Origin: Ascaris suum | Taxonomy: Eukaryota; Nematoda; Chromadorea; Rhabditida; Ascarididae | Length of the DNA stretch: 64,000 bases | NCBI GenBank assembly: GCA_013433145.1 | Contig: CM024187.1 | Coordinates: 16,481,826-16,545,825 of the forward strand | Direction: 5' to 3' | Part shown: positions 28,201-36,600 of the stretch, in pieces | How positions within the stretch are numbered: position 1 is the stretch's first letter | Layout of the letters: every line of letters begins with the position of its first letter | Program-made: the position numbers and the translations under genes | The notes under the pieces: model-generated | What the model was told of the DNA's origin: nothing | What the model saw: the letters and a program-made list of their open reading frames with translations, nothing else | Databases searched by the model: none

Positions 28201-28403
28201 ACGGGCTCATGCTTTTGCCCGCATTGCTAAGCTCACTTCCTCAATCGCTCATTGAAATCAATTGTTACCGCGTGATTTTCCCCCAGAATCGCGAGGCACC
28301 CGACGCCGACAACAACTCAGACAGCTCAGCGGACGAAGAGCGCGATGTTGCAGCGACCGCCGAGTTTCTGCTGCTGCGTCCGTCATCAAATGGCGTTCCG
28401 TAA
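8622..28403 (+). CDS. patched-related (PTR/PTCHD-like) transmembrane transporter, 16-exon model
   Basis: Joined exons (8622-8649 proposed, then 9381-9626, 13317-13522, 14210-14443, 15561-15686, 16342-16414, 16714-16923, 18951-19118, 20195-20331, 20817-21024, 22949-23162, 24608-24806, 25645-25750, 26331-26449, 26842-27000, 28140-28403) keep one open frame of 898 codons. The protein has the two-halves RND layout: TM1, a large glycosylated loop (many N-x-S/T sites), a sterol-sensing-domain-like block, then TM7, a second loop and a second TM block. Each half keeps the acidic membrane motif (GVND near residue 378, GMSVDF near 748) of proton-driven RND/Patched proteins. PTR hallmarks include [37 protein letters not shown] and [11 protein letters not shown]. 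Nematode PTRs act in cuticle formation, moulting and lipid or sterol handling; which PTR this is cannot be decided. A loop of about 50 residues usually found between SNLG and LWLRDY was not found. Length is near the family norm. Confidence 0.9.
9381..9626 (+). CDS. PTR exon 2: TM1 and start of first loop
   Basis: Acceptor GCAATTTTCAG|GAGC and donor GTCG|GTATGT. The frame encodes a cytosolic lead ([12 protein letters not shown]), TM1 ([20 protein letters not shown]) and the PTR signature [11 protein letters not shown] followed by [12 protein letters not shown]. Out-of-frame reading across the same bases is longer upstream but is cut by the acceptor. Confidence 0.9.
9627..13316 (+). other. PTR intron 2, 3.7 kb
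   Basis: The longest intron of the gene. An open stretch at 9912-10169 shows no recognisable domain and no good splice partners. There is a G-run of about a dozen bases near 12826. Nothing else stands out. Confidence 0.7.
13317..13522 (+). CDS. PTR exon 3: first extracellular loop
   Basis: Acceptor GTGCTTCAG|GTGATC and strong donor TAT|GTAAGT. Encodes [19 protein letters not shown] and on to [15 protein letters not shown], with an N-L-T glycosylation site. This is the conserved first-loop part of PTR proteins with paired cysteines. Confidence 0.92.
14210..14443 (+). CDS. PTR exon 4: first extracellular loop, continued
   Basis: Acceptor GTCTATTTCAG|CGTGCC, phase 0, donor CAT|GTTTGT. The join gives EYFY-RALLEE, as expected for PTRs, then [25 protein letters not shown]. 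The frame stays open past the donor to 14560, but only splicing to 15561 restores the family sequence. Confidence 0.9.
14638..14780. repeat. compound tandem repeat in PTR intron 4
   Basis: CAGATTGCATAAATTG is exact at 14638-14653 and 14733-14748. TCGATAATCCACGTAAATTG followed by CGG occurs at 14681-14703 and again from 14710, and a shortened copy is at 14749-14766. The rest of the intron holds nothing recognisable. Confidence 0.85.
15228..15254. repeat. 27-bp dispersed repeat, copy 1
   Basis: The 27-mer starting TTCATAACGCGCGTGTGCAC and ending TTGCCTT is identical to 16079-16105 in the next intron. Both copies follow ACAG and lie within about 150 bp of an AT-dinucleotide tract. Confidence 0.9.
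15561..15686 (+). CDS. PTR exon 5: end of first loop
   Basis: Acceptor TTTTATATTGCAG|ATTATT, donor TTG|GTGAGC, phase 0 on both sides. Encodes [20 protein letters not shown] and NNYTNP. The family has a short beta-strand plus helix here just before TM2. Confidence 0.9.
16079..16105. repeat. 27-bp dispersed repeat, copy 2
   Basis: Exact copy of 15228-15254, 851 bp downstream, about 105 bp before the AT array at 16210. Confidence 0.9.
16210..16289. repeat. (AT)n microsatellite in PTR intron 5
   Basis: Pure AT dinucleotide array of about 80 bp, ending about 50 bp before the next exon. Confidence 0.98.
16342..16414 (+). CDS. PTR exon 6: TM2 entry
   Basis: Acceptor AGTTTTAG|GTTCTT. Encodes [20 protein letters not shown] then YFATG. 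The only donor giving the correct phase into exon 7 is ACTG|GTCAGG; the better-looking ATA|GTAAAC at 16438 gives a stop in exon 7. The join reads [12 protein letters not shown], matching the family. Confidence 0.82.
16714..16923 (+). CDS. PTR exon 7: TM2, TM3 and start of TM4 (sterol-sensing-like domain)
   Basis: Acceptor CAATCATTTCAG|GATT, donor ATCG|GTTCGT. Very hydrophobic, with [33 protein letters not shown] and [13 protein letters not shown]. The next exon completes G-VND. Confidence 0.92.
16924..18950 (+). other. PTR intron 7, 2.0 kb
   Basis: Short open frames only. The 13-mer TAAAAGCTTTCAT is repeated near 18639 and 18669. No RNA gene or mobile element is recognised. Confidence 0.7.
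18951..19118 (+). CDS. PTR exon 8: TM4 with acidic GVND motif, TM5
   Basis: Acceptor TTAATTGAAG|GTGTG is poor in pyrimidines. Encodes [14 protein letters not shown], then [20 protein letters not shown] and [14 protein letters not shown]. The aspartate of GVND is the residue tied to ion coupling in RND and Patched proteins. Donor CCAG|GTTTGC. Confidence 0.92.
20195..20331 (+). CDS. PTR exon 9: TM6 and cytosolic linker
   Basis: Acceptor ATTCTTTTCAG|AAATTT. Encodes [36 protein letters not shown] and a basic tail. Donor GTG|GTTCGT; reading on gives TGA three codons later, so the splice is needed. Confidence 0.9.
20817..21024 (+). CDS. PTR exon 10: TM7 and start of second loop
   Basis: Acceptor TATGTAG|GTAAAC, donor CTTG|GTATGT, phase 1 at the end. 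Encodes [14 protein letters not shown], a TM ([20 protein letters not shown]) and [18 protein letters not shown], a strong PTR signature that opens the second half. Confidence 0.92.
21135..22024 (-). mobile_element. possible decayed LTR-retroelement gag/protease remnant in PTR intron 10
   Basis: Two minus-strand open stretches, 21803-22024 and 21135-21317, sit in the order expected of gag then protease. The first holds a cysteine/histidine cluster ([11 protein letters not shown]) resembling but not matching a gag zinc knuckle. The second reads [10 protein letters not shown], resembling an aspartic-protease DTG motif with K in place of G. Stops separate them and no terminal repeats were seen. 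The similarity is weak; chance is a real alternative. Confidence 0.2.
21245..21650. repeat. diverged tandem duplication, about 200-bp unit
   Basis: The 22-mer AGGAAAGTTATTGTTGCATT-TA is exact at 21285-21306 and 21491-21512. Around it, GCTTGTTCTTTTCCTGTGGA-type sequence at about 21417 recurs at about 21619, and an AATGACAGC-GAA motif at about 21362 recurs at about 21550. The spacing of 200-206 bp is consistent with one old tandem duplication. Confidence 0.75.
22949..23162 (+). CDS. PTR exon 11: second loop, LWLRDY segment
   Basis: Acceptor TTCGTTTACAG|GACAGC. Encodes [15 protein letters not shown], an acidic stretch and [20 protein letters not shown]. Donor CTCAG|GTTACT, phase 2. The upstream join [11 protein letters not shown] is in frame but appears to skip a segment normal for the family. 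Confidence 0.9.
24608..24806 (+). CDS. PTR exon 12: second loop, before TM8
   Basis: Acceptor GCACGTTGCAG|AAATAA, donor TTGCAG|GTATCT. Encodes [20 protein letters not shown], then [12 protein letters not shown] and [18 protein letters not shown]. Three N-x-S/T sites fit an extracellular position. Confidence 0.92.
25003..25278. repeat. CA-rich tract followed by (AT)n microsatellite
   Basis: Imperfect ACAC/GCAC-rich sequence from about 25003 to 25199 runs directly into an AT array at 25200-25278. It lies within PTR intron 12. Confidence 0.95.
25645..25750 (+). CDS. PTR exon 13: TM8 and TM9 entry
   Basis: Acceptor CATATTTACAG|ACGGGG, donor CTCG|GTAAGT. Encodes [20 protein letters not shown] and [14 protein letters not shown], hydrophobic and family-typical. 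Confidence 0.9.
26331..26449 (+). CDS. PTR exon 14: TM9 and TM10 with acidic GMSVDF motif
   Basis: Acceptor GAATTTTGAG|GCGTG, donor CAG|GTAAGC. Encodes [20 protein letters not shown] and [17 protein letters not shown]. The aspartate is the second-half partner of the GVND aspartate in exon 8. Confidence 0.93.
26842..27000 (+). CDS. PTR exon 15: cytosolic linker and TM11
   Basis: Acceptor TTGTTTACAG|CTACG. Encodes a basic, charged linker, then [20 protein letters not shown] and [10 protein letters not shown]. The phase and family alignment put the end at CAG|GCCAGT, a GC-type donor. Without splicing the frame stops at 27031-27033 after [12 protein letters not shown]. Confidence 0.85.
27600..27940. 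other. GC-rich block in the last PTR intron
   Basis: This block is visibly richer in G and C than flanking intron DNA and stays open in several frames on both strands. It contains the palindrome TTCGGGAGTCCCGAA and an imperfect hairpin with GGCAAC (27887-27892) pairing to GTTGCC (27918-27923) outside ATGGGA/TCCCAT. No protein family is recognised. It could be an inserted short element. Confidence 0.4.
28140..28403 (+). CDS. PTR exon 16: TM12 and C-terminal tail
   Basis: Acceptor GCGCACATTTCAG|AACTAC. Encodes [37 protein letters not shown] and an acidic Ser/Asp/Glu-rich tail ending at TAA 28401-28403. No canonical AATAAA follows closely, so the 3' end is unplaced. Confidence 0.92.
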   Translation, partial: NYIPLVFVKTISLVVIWGLFHGLMLLPALLSSLPQSLIEINCYRVIFPQNREAPDADNNSDSSADEERDVAATAEFLLLRPSSNGVP

Positions 28404-28915
28404 CAACTGCGCGCACCTGTTACCCATTGCGTTTCGCCCTACCCGGCTGGGTGAATTGCTCTTGCCAATTGCTCAAGAATTACAGTGGGAGTTATTCTGG
28501 AAAAAAAGAAACTTTTGGTAGACAAAATACCGGGAGTAAGTTTATTTACGTAAGCCTTCTTCCTTTCATGATGCGACGCCACATATTGCTCCAAAGTGAA
28601 GTAAAATCTGCAGTGGGCTCAGAGATGTACCAAATGGCTTCATCACTTAAATTAAGCAACATTCTCCAGCCGACCTCCTATCAATATGGTCCTCAGGAAT
28701 AAGAGCTTTGCATTTTATTTTGCGCGATCGTTTCTGTATTCAACTGTTTGTTCTTCGATGCAACACTCAGCATAATCGTTCTTGCCATTAGGAAGTCGTT
28801 TATTGTCACATACCACACACGGTTTCTAATTCTTTTGCAGAAATCTTTTGGTGGCTGGATTTTGCTTGGCACGCTCATTTCTCAGATGTTTGGAACATTA
28901 TCACCTAAAATACAG

Positions 28916-29292
28916 GATATTTCATTCACATACGCTTGCATCCGCTTGCAAGACCATTATTGTATCCCTTATGTGAAACATATCTGATGAGAAGGAAATC
29001 ACGACTCCCATCCAGTCATCTAGCGTGAGTAATAATAACCTAGCTCCATTTATGATTTGCGGTTTTGTCGATTGTTTTATTTTGCAGTCATGCTGTACCG
29101 ATGACACACCATCATTATGACGATGCTGGCAATGTGCAAGGCTGTTTGACGAAGGCTAGCACAGCTTTTTTAAAGCCTGAAGCCCCGAACAGCCGGTCGC
29201 TTCGTCTCCTATTCACTCCTCATAATACAGTTTTAGTGCGTTGTCAACGAATTTTAAAATGGCCGCTTAAGTTTAGAGAAGTGAAATGTTAA
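28916..29292 (+). CDS. unassigned two-exon candidate with 63-bp intron
   Basis: A possible exon 28916-29024 ends at TAGC|GTGAGT and a second, 29088-29292, follows TTTTATTTTGCAG. The intron of 63 bp would be far shorter than the others here. Splicing joins PSSHLA to HAVPMTHHHYDDAGN in one frame, ending at TAA 29290-29292. No domain is recognised. It may be a small gene, an alternative PTR 3' end or chance. Confidence 0.22.
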
Positions 29293-29334
29293 TGATTATA
29301 GAAATCGAAGTAGTAATTGTAAGAGTAGAACTTT

Positions 29335-29580
29335 ATGCAGTTAAAGTTCAAAGTTCAAAGCAGGGAGTTACCAGGAAATCAAAAAATTCAAAGCGGGGAA
29401 CTGTCAGGAAAAAACTTCACGAATTTTTTCCACAGGTTGTACGGTAAGGTTGCTTTAAACGACGAAGAAAAATCCGCTCTCCAAGACCTCAAAGAATTAG
29501 CACATTCAACGCATATTTCCAAAATAATTTCTGCATTATTTTTCCATATGGTTTGGCGTCGCCACGATGATGTATGTTAG
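29335..29580 (+). CDS. unrecognised open frame with an internal 11-codon repeat
   Basis: An 81-codon open frame. Its first part holds a 33-bp direct repeat (29354-29376 and 29387-29409, TTCAAAGC-GGGA-x-GTCAGGA-like), giving QSRELPGNQKI and QSGELSG. The second part is hydrophilic (VALNDEEKSALQDLKELAH). An acceptor-like CCACAG is at 29430-29435. No family is recognised and coding status is doubtful. Confidence 0.15.
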   Translation: MQLKFKVQSRELPGNQKIQSGELSGKNFTNFFHRLYGKVALNDEEKSALQDLKELAHSTHISKIISALFFHMVWRRHDDVC

Positions 29581-31140
29581 CAATCCGAAGACGAACCCAT
29601 ATATCAACAAGACCCATACATTAAACGGAACCTCTGATTAAATGCAACTCCAATTCCACAGCTTACTCCCTAATACTTCTCCTTCCTTCCCAGGGCAATA
29701 AGCTAGAAAATTTTTTCTTCAGTGAATGTTCGGCTCAGCGTAGTCCGTGATTCTTTGTCACTGGAAAACCTTACATTATTCCTTAAAATTCGATCCACCA
29801 ATACTGATGATAGATGCGTGAACTAGTCAACCGAATGCATGTTACGCATGGGTGTATGCTGTCCCCCTTCCCCCTCCCTCATTCTACGGCTCATTATTTT
29901 CTGCGGAAAACTGCACCTCGATAACTGGCAATCCTCTATGGCGAGCTTGAAGCAAACTTGGCAACGTTGCCGTGAATGTTATTCTACAGAGCTTTGGCTC
30001 CAGTAAGAGGCCAGTTCGACTGGAAAAGGCACCGCAAATTTGACTTTTAACCACCCTCATTAAGAATTTGTGGAACTGCCGTAACTTTCCAGATGCTTAC
30101 TCGTAATTTCCGTTTTATTCCACTTCTTGTTTGCCACCTAGCTGCAACCTTTCTTCTACAAATCTAGAAATTAGCACCCTCCCTCCACTGATTAACGGGA
30201 GGAAGATGGGGCGGCGTATGCAGTGGTGAGGGAAAAGTGCGGATAGGCTGATATCCTTGCCGAACGAGCGGTGATGCCAAGAAAGCGTTAAACTTAATCA
30301 AAGAAAGCAGACTCTATCGTCTATGAAACTCCTTTGCAACTAATAAAATGTGCAAAATTGAATTCATTGCCATCACTCACTGACTTCATTTGTCCACAAC
30401 ATTTTTGTGCATATTTTGTATATATCTGTTGCACTGTATATCCTTCATCTGATGAATAAAAAACCGCAAACGATTTAAATATATGCAAAATGAGATTTTT
30501 ATTTAGAACGCATTTAATAAACGTCATCAAAATTGCCACGTGCAATGTGAAATATATAAAAAAAGAAAATCGATAATAAAATTGCTCAAAACGAGAGAAC
30601 TGGGAATGGGAAACGAAACGCGCCATGTAAATACAAAAATGAAAAATGTGCACTAATGGCAGGAAACGCCGCAATCCGCCACTTTCACATATTTCGCAGA
30701 AATCGAGTAACATCGAAACAGCTTCCAAGAACAAGATACCAACACGCATAACGAAGGCCGCTTAGCGTGGGTTAGCAAAGGAAGCACAACAATTGCGAAG
30801 TGCACACAAAGGCTTGTTTCCGTGGATAATGGTGCACGCCCTCTCCCCCACCCCTCTCTTCTCAAACCTTTCTCATGTAATGGTTACGCCTCTCAAACCT
30901 AGCTCACTGATAAAAAAGACTGGCAGCAACAAGCCCAGCTGGAATGGCCAAATTTATCTAAGCAATGGTGCATTAACCGCTTGAAACAAAACAAAACTGG
31001 TGTCGAATCCAAGCAGTCCCCAACCCAAGACGCGATTAACGCACGACACACCTTGCCTTCGAGTGATACGCAATAAAATGATTTGTGAGAAGCGAGGCGC
31101 TGAGAGAGGAGCCCATCGAGCAGAAATGAGGAACAAATAA
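29581..31140. other. intergenic region between convergent genes
   Basis: Only short open frames, on both strands. No RNA gene or element is recognised. The 3' UTRs of the PTR gene (+) and dcp-66 (-) presumably lie somewhere in 28404-33417, but no canonical poly(A) signal could be assigned to either. Confidence 0.6.
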
Positions 31141-31144
31141 GACC

Positions 31145-31202
31145 GACGAGGTTTGACGGACTGCTATTTAAACTGATGAGGTTCGATGGGCTGTTATTTA
31201 CA
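31145..31202. repeat. 29-bp tandem repeat, two copies
   Basis: Copies at 31145-31173 and 31174-31202 share GAnGAGGTTnGAnGGnCTG followed by TATTTA. They differ at several positions. Confidence 0.8.
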
Positions 31203-31854
31203 AGACTCACACGCTCCACTCTAGATCACTGCTTGATCATCACACAGTTCGATTAACAGAGGTTAGTTGGTGGATTACGAAAAAATTTACGTTGTCAATT
31301 ACCGAAATCGAAACCAGCTCAACAAAACAGCACACGCTAACAAAGACAACATCATACGACAAAGCCCCTTAACCCGACGACGATCTCTGAACGAATGCAG
31401 TCCAAAAAACAAAACGATCACATCCAACTGTTGTCTAAGAAATAGCGGAAACTAGTAACTTCGTCACTGGACAAGAAAATACCCAGTATTTGCCGAACTC
31501 CCCATGGGAACCTCCAAAATGCATTACTTACCTATCACCTCATTTCTCATAAGTACCGCTCACCCCATCTTCCTCTTTCTTTTTTGCTCAATTTCAGCCT
31601 TCTGCATACTTTTTTTACTCTTGTTCCTCCGAGTTGCTCTGTCTATTTAGAGAAGCCGTGGCCATTTAGAGAGCCGATAATCAAAAAAAAAGTCCAGAAT
31701 TGTCCCGAAAACATTCATCGGTCGTTGCTGATAACACCTAGCAAACAAGATTTTATATGCAGCCACTTTTCCCATCTCCAAATAACCTGAAAAATTTGCA
31801 GTAGACCTCATCACGAAAACCGCCTCCCAATGTTTTAGGAGAAAACTGAAAAAG

Positions 31855-32320
31855 AATATGAGGAGCAGCCTGGCCATAAAAAGTTTAGAAAGCTGGAAAA
31901 CGTGCACAGCAGCCCGACCATAAAAACCCCGACATTCTCCCCTATTTCGTAAAAAAGCTGAGGAAAAATACGCAGAAGAGCTTGTTCATAAAAAGCCTAG
32001 AAAACCTGAACTTACAAAAAAGCGAGACTACAAAACTCAGAAAACTTGAAAAACTTTACGGAACAACCTGATCGGGAAAACTCGAAAAGATTTACGGAGC
32101 AGCCTGAACCTAAAAGTCGAAAAAGAAAACCTGAAAACTTTACAGAAGAGCCCGACGAAAAAAATTTGGAAAACTTGAAAACTTTAAAGAACAGCCTCAC
32201 CATCAAAACTTAGAAAACCTGGGAAAAGTCACACAGCAACCTGGATAAAAACTTGAAAGAATTAAAGGAACATCTTGATCATTAAAACTGCCTGGAAAAA
32301 ATGTAAAGACTCCCACATAG
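31855..32320. repeat. degenerate minisatellite, about 40-50-bp period
   Basis: About ten units begin with a GGAGCAGCCTGACCAT-like core and run through AAAACTTAGAAAACCTGAAA to a TTTACA-like end. Clear unit starts lie near 31860, 31908, 31976, 32063, 32096, 32144, 32191, 32236 and 32269. Period and sequence drift, so this is an old array. It lies 1.1-1.6 kb beyond the dcp-66 stop. Confidence 0.75.
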
Positions 32321-33417
32321 CCAACATCAGTTAAAGGAAGGTCTAGAAGGCGAAGAAAAACAATAGAGACGCCTCGGACCGACCAAAACCTACCCGATGT
32401 CATCCATGTCAAGGACATTATAAAGTGCAGGACCTGCTTAAATTGAATTTTCTCCTCTGTCGGATGTTATCATCAAAATGAAAACAATGGATGCGCACGA
32501 TGAGTTGACATTTACCAAAAGCAAATTCGTGAAAAATGAGGTATCAGGAGAAGCGTTCCCTGCGTTGACATCCGCAATAAGAACTCAACTGAATCCCACA
32601 AATCGGCGACGTTCCCCATTACCAAAAAGGGAGATCGCTGCTGCACAAAATCCTTCACTATGTAAAAATCATACCAACCCTTTGCCGAAACTTGATTCCA
32701 TATTTATCATGCCGCCTTTTTCCACGTTCCTTCCCGTTCCCCATCCAAGAAATAAAAAATCCGATATTGAGGGGATATAAATGATGCCAGGTCAAGGTAG
32801 AGTCCAAGTGCGGAAGGGAAGTGAGGATGAACTCGAGTTTACAAATATCATTTAAAAAAACTCCCCCAAAAAGATCGAAAACAGCTCAATGCAAAGCTCA
32901 ACCGTGAGAAACACGGTCTGCATCCCTGCTCAGTGAGCTAAAAAACTGCTGTAGTGTGCTGCTCAACTTCCACGAACAATTCCAATGCCCGAATCAAATG
33001 TGATGGTTTCTCATAAAAACTTCAGTTCAAAATTAAGTAATTGGAAAAGAGGATGAGACAGAGAAAAAATCGGTTAGTATGACAAACAGAAGGCGACGTT
33101 CCGTGCAGGTCAGAAAGCTCCCGGAGGGTAATACATAACAAGCTTAGAGGCATACCAACTCCGACATGCTTCTCTGTTATATCAATCAGAATGACCAAAA
33201 CGTAGTATAAGAGAATGCTCAAAACGCTGTACTTCGATAACGCCTAACGGTAGAGGCCAGTCAAAATGCGCAATGGACAGCTTGCCCACCTGTGGAACTG
33301 TGAACACGAACGCTTTTGTTAGATGCATTCATCGTCCGCAACCAATCAAAGAGTTGGCAACCCACAGCTGATCGTAAAAATACCCATATTAAAGAAGCGC
33401 AAGGCGGCCAATTGTCA
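32321..33417. other. 3' flank of dcp-66
   Basis: No recognisable coding sequence. It is probably partly the 3' UTR of the minus-strand gene, since the CDS ends at 33418. No AATAAA equivalent (TTTATT on the plus strand) is seen close to the stop. Confidence 0.5.
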
Positions 33418-33696
33418 CTACTTCTTCACCTGACTTTTGGCATATTCCAAAAGAAAGTTCCTCTGAGAGGCTTGATAAACCTGCTGCAGTTGTCTGGCCA
33501 TCTGCGGATTGCTGAAGAGTGCGGCCGCAGCAGCCGGATTTACCGTGGCCGCAAGTGCCGCCAGAGGGTTGGCTGCAGCTGCCGCGTTTGCGCCACCTGC
33601 GGAACCACCACTCTGCTGCGCGTTTTGCACAGCTTGCGCGAGCGCCGCCATTGCTAGATTGGGAAGTCGTTGCTGCACCAGCGGGTTCCATTGCAT
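33418..33696 (-). CDS. dcp-66: dcp-66 exon 12: Ala-rich C-terminus and stop
   Basis: Minus-strand acceptor AAGCGCTTGCAG|ATGCAA; stop TAG at 33420-33418. Encodes MQWNPLVQQRLPNLAMAALA, an Ala-rich middle and ALFSNPQMARQLQQVYQ, ending NFLLEYAKSQVKK. A short aromatic/basic C-terminal end is typical of p66 proteins. Confidence 0.92.
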   Translation of the reverse strand: MQWNPLVQQRLPNLAMAALAQAVQNAQQSGGSAGGANAAAAANPLAALAATVNPAAAAALFSNPQMARQLQQVYQASQRNFLLEYAKSQVKK

Positions 33697-36600
33697 CTGC
33701 AAGCGCTTATTTTAGTTTGGATACGTCAGCTCATTCATGTTCCACTTCTCTACGATCCACCTCCATGACCACTAACAAATGGGCTACTCGCCCTCTCAAT
33801 TCTGGGCAAATTTTAGTACAAATCTCTCAAAACTCAAAATTATTGCGCCATCCTTTGAATCCCTCTAAAAAGTTAACGACTAGCGTGGGTATCAAAATTT
33901 GAACCCATCTGTTTCTTTTTTTTCAGCTAATTTAAACTATATTGTGAATTTTTCTACTTTCTTGCAACTTCTGCAGTTATGTTCCGCCCATCTTTCTTAA
34001 CCCCGAATAAGTTTCCCGTACGATCTGAGCCCATCCCCCTCCTCACTCTTCCCGTACACCAAGATATCTCAAGCATGCATGACACCAACTTAATTGAAAA
34101 TTCCCGTAGTAAGCAAAGAAATACTCAACACAACTGCAGAAGATCGCACCTAGAAATTCCGAAGGGCGGGTTAATCGAAGACCACACAGATTCACTGAGT
34201 GCGCCTTTGCAACATGACATCTCATTGCAATAAAGTTACAGACAACAACACGCCATAAAAATCGTTTTTTATTCTTCTGACCGCGAAACCTCTGATAAAG
34301 CCGCCTCACACAAATCTGACAATACAACGTTTTATCTCTATTAAGCCGAATGAAAACGAAAACTGAAATCACCTGCAACATGTTGGGTGCGTTGAGGAGG
34401 GGATTTGCCATCATGGCGGCAAGCATAGGATTAGTGTGCCTGAATGCGGCAGCGGCCGCCATTTGTTGCTGCAGAAGGTTGCTTGAAGTAGCGCCACCGG
34501 CAGCAACGGCGATCGCAGCTGCAGCTGCAGCAGCAGCAACGTTCTGTGTCGCCGCCGAACTTGAGGCAATACTTGCCGTGTTCGAAGCAGGCCGCTTGTG
34601 CGCAGCAGACTTGCTTTGCTGATGCAGTAAAGCCTTAAAAACTATTATACTTCACAGCAGGAACGTGTGAGAAAGTGTGAAAAAAAGCTGCAGAGCAGGA
34701 TCAAGTTCACCTCAAAGCGCCCACATCGAAAAGGATGCGGTGCTGGAATTGTTGTGCCACTGTTTTGCATCCAACGAATAGACTTTTCTCAAACTTCAAT
34801 CTTTGCAGGAAACTTTATCATTGACAACGAAAAAAAGAGTCGTATAACCAAGAAAGTCAGCATTAACGTATACTCCACCTTCGCCGTCAGTGATAACTCC
34901 AACTTGTAACTGCGACAACGTACTCAGTGATAACAGCACGGAAAAAGTACAGAAGTACAGACCTGATATCGGTTGCACGAACTACTAAACACTCAGCGCA
35001 ACAATCAACTTGGCACTGTCAATCCACAGAACATACCTGCACCTACAACTACTATGGTAGATGCAAGCACGTCACATCACCATCAATCGGGGAGTGTACT
35101 ACGCAACCTGCAGACGAATCGCAGAAAGGAAACGCAAATCAACGAAAAAAAAAGTACTGATGGAGAAGAAAAAAGAGGGAAATGCCCACTCTTATGTTAG
35201 GCTGATCTGAAAAGAATAAATTTCTCCTAAAAGCAACAGGCTGCAAGTCTTTTTGGCCCAAAAGCTTTTTTTGACAAGAAAGAACAAAAGCATTTTGCGC
35301 TTATAAAGAATGTTCAACACCTTCTTGGCTATTTAGGCTGGGAAAGTGTTGGACTGCTCACCACGTAAACTTAAAGACGAGGTGAAAATAAATTTCTGCA
35401 CGGAAATATATTAATCAGAAGGAACAACGATTCTAAAATTGGGTTTTTTGCTATAGAACTTCTGAGGTTGCGAGTAATGGTGCTTTGAGAATTTGCTATG
35501 TGATCAAAAGGAATAAATAACAACTATTATAGGTGAAGATATAAAACCAACACATCATAAAAATTGGAATAAGGCGTTTGGTTCCACGGTTACTACAACC
35601 ATAAAACGTACCACCGCTGAACTTCACCATAAGAAAACATCTCCGTTTTACTTTGCAGAAGGAAACTACTACTTGTAATTAATGCGTCAGGCAACATGAC
35701 AAAGCAGAAAATAAGAACCAAGCTTTGATAAACAGAACTTAAGGCAGGATCAGGCCACCTAAAACAGAAGTCAACAAAAGCAATGCTGGCAACAATCTTT
35801 TTTGAAAAAGAGAAACAAAGGCGAATCGCCGGCACACCCACCGAAGAGCTTGCTGACGCCTTAAGGCCAATGGTTGATGTGCCCGACGTGCCAGGCGTCG
35901 ATGGAGTGGTCTTCGTCACATGTTTTGGTGGAGGAGTTGCAACCGGAGTCGCCGAACGTGGTGTCGAAGAAGATGGAGCTGATGCCTCATATTTGCCCTC
36001 CGCAATCTGATTCTCCAACTCCTGAAATGATGCTTTGGTTAGTTAACGGCCGCAAAAATGAACCTATGAAAAACTCACTATCGTAACAACCGAAATACGC
36101 ATTATCTATGATGTGAAAGCACGTCAAAACTCGACCCCTCGAGGTGGTTTACATTTAGAAAGGGGATATATGAAATCCGAAGGAAATAGCCACTGGGCTA
36201 TATAACAAGTTTGATTTAAAAAAACTGAACACGCCTAGCAACACTGTTCAATATTGCAATGTTTTCGGCTAACCGTTTGCTAGCATAATTCGATGCAGCG
36301 GCCTAAACGAAAAAGTAACTTCTCGAAATTCTTCGGCATGCATGGTCCAAAACCCACCCCAAGCCCCCTCTCGTTCACTCCAAGAGTTTTCAAACTCTTT
36401 GCTTTTACGAAACCCGAAGGCAAGTGTCCCGTCCAAGATAAAGCATTTCTGCAAGAAACATTCGCCGTAGAAGTCAAATGCATCTGAAAAATGGTAACCC
36501 AGCCTCTGTCGTCATCCTATCCTAACAGGGCTCGATTTCATCGCCGTCAGTTCACTGCTATTGTACCAAAAACATTTTAACTCCCGAGGGTTCCCAAGAA

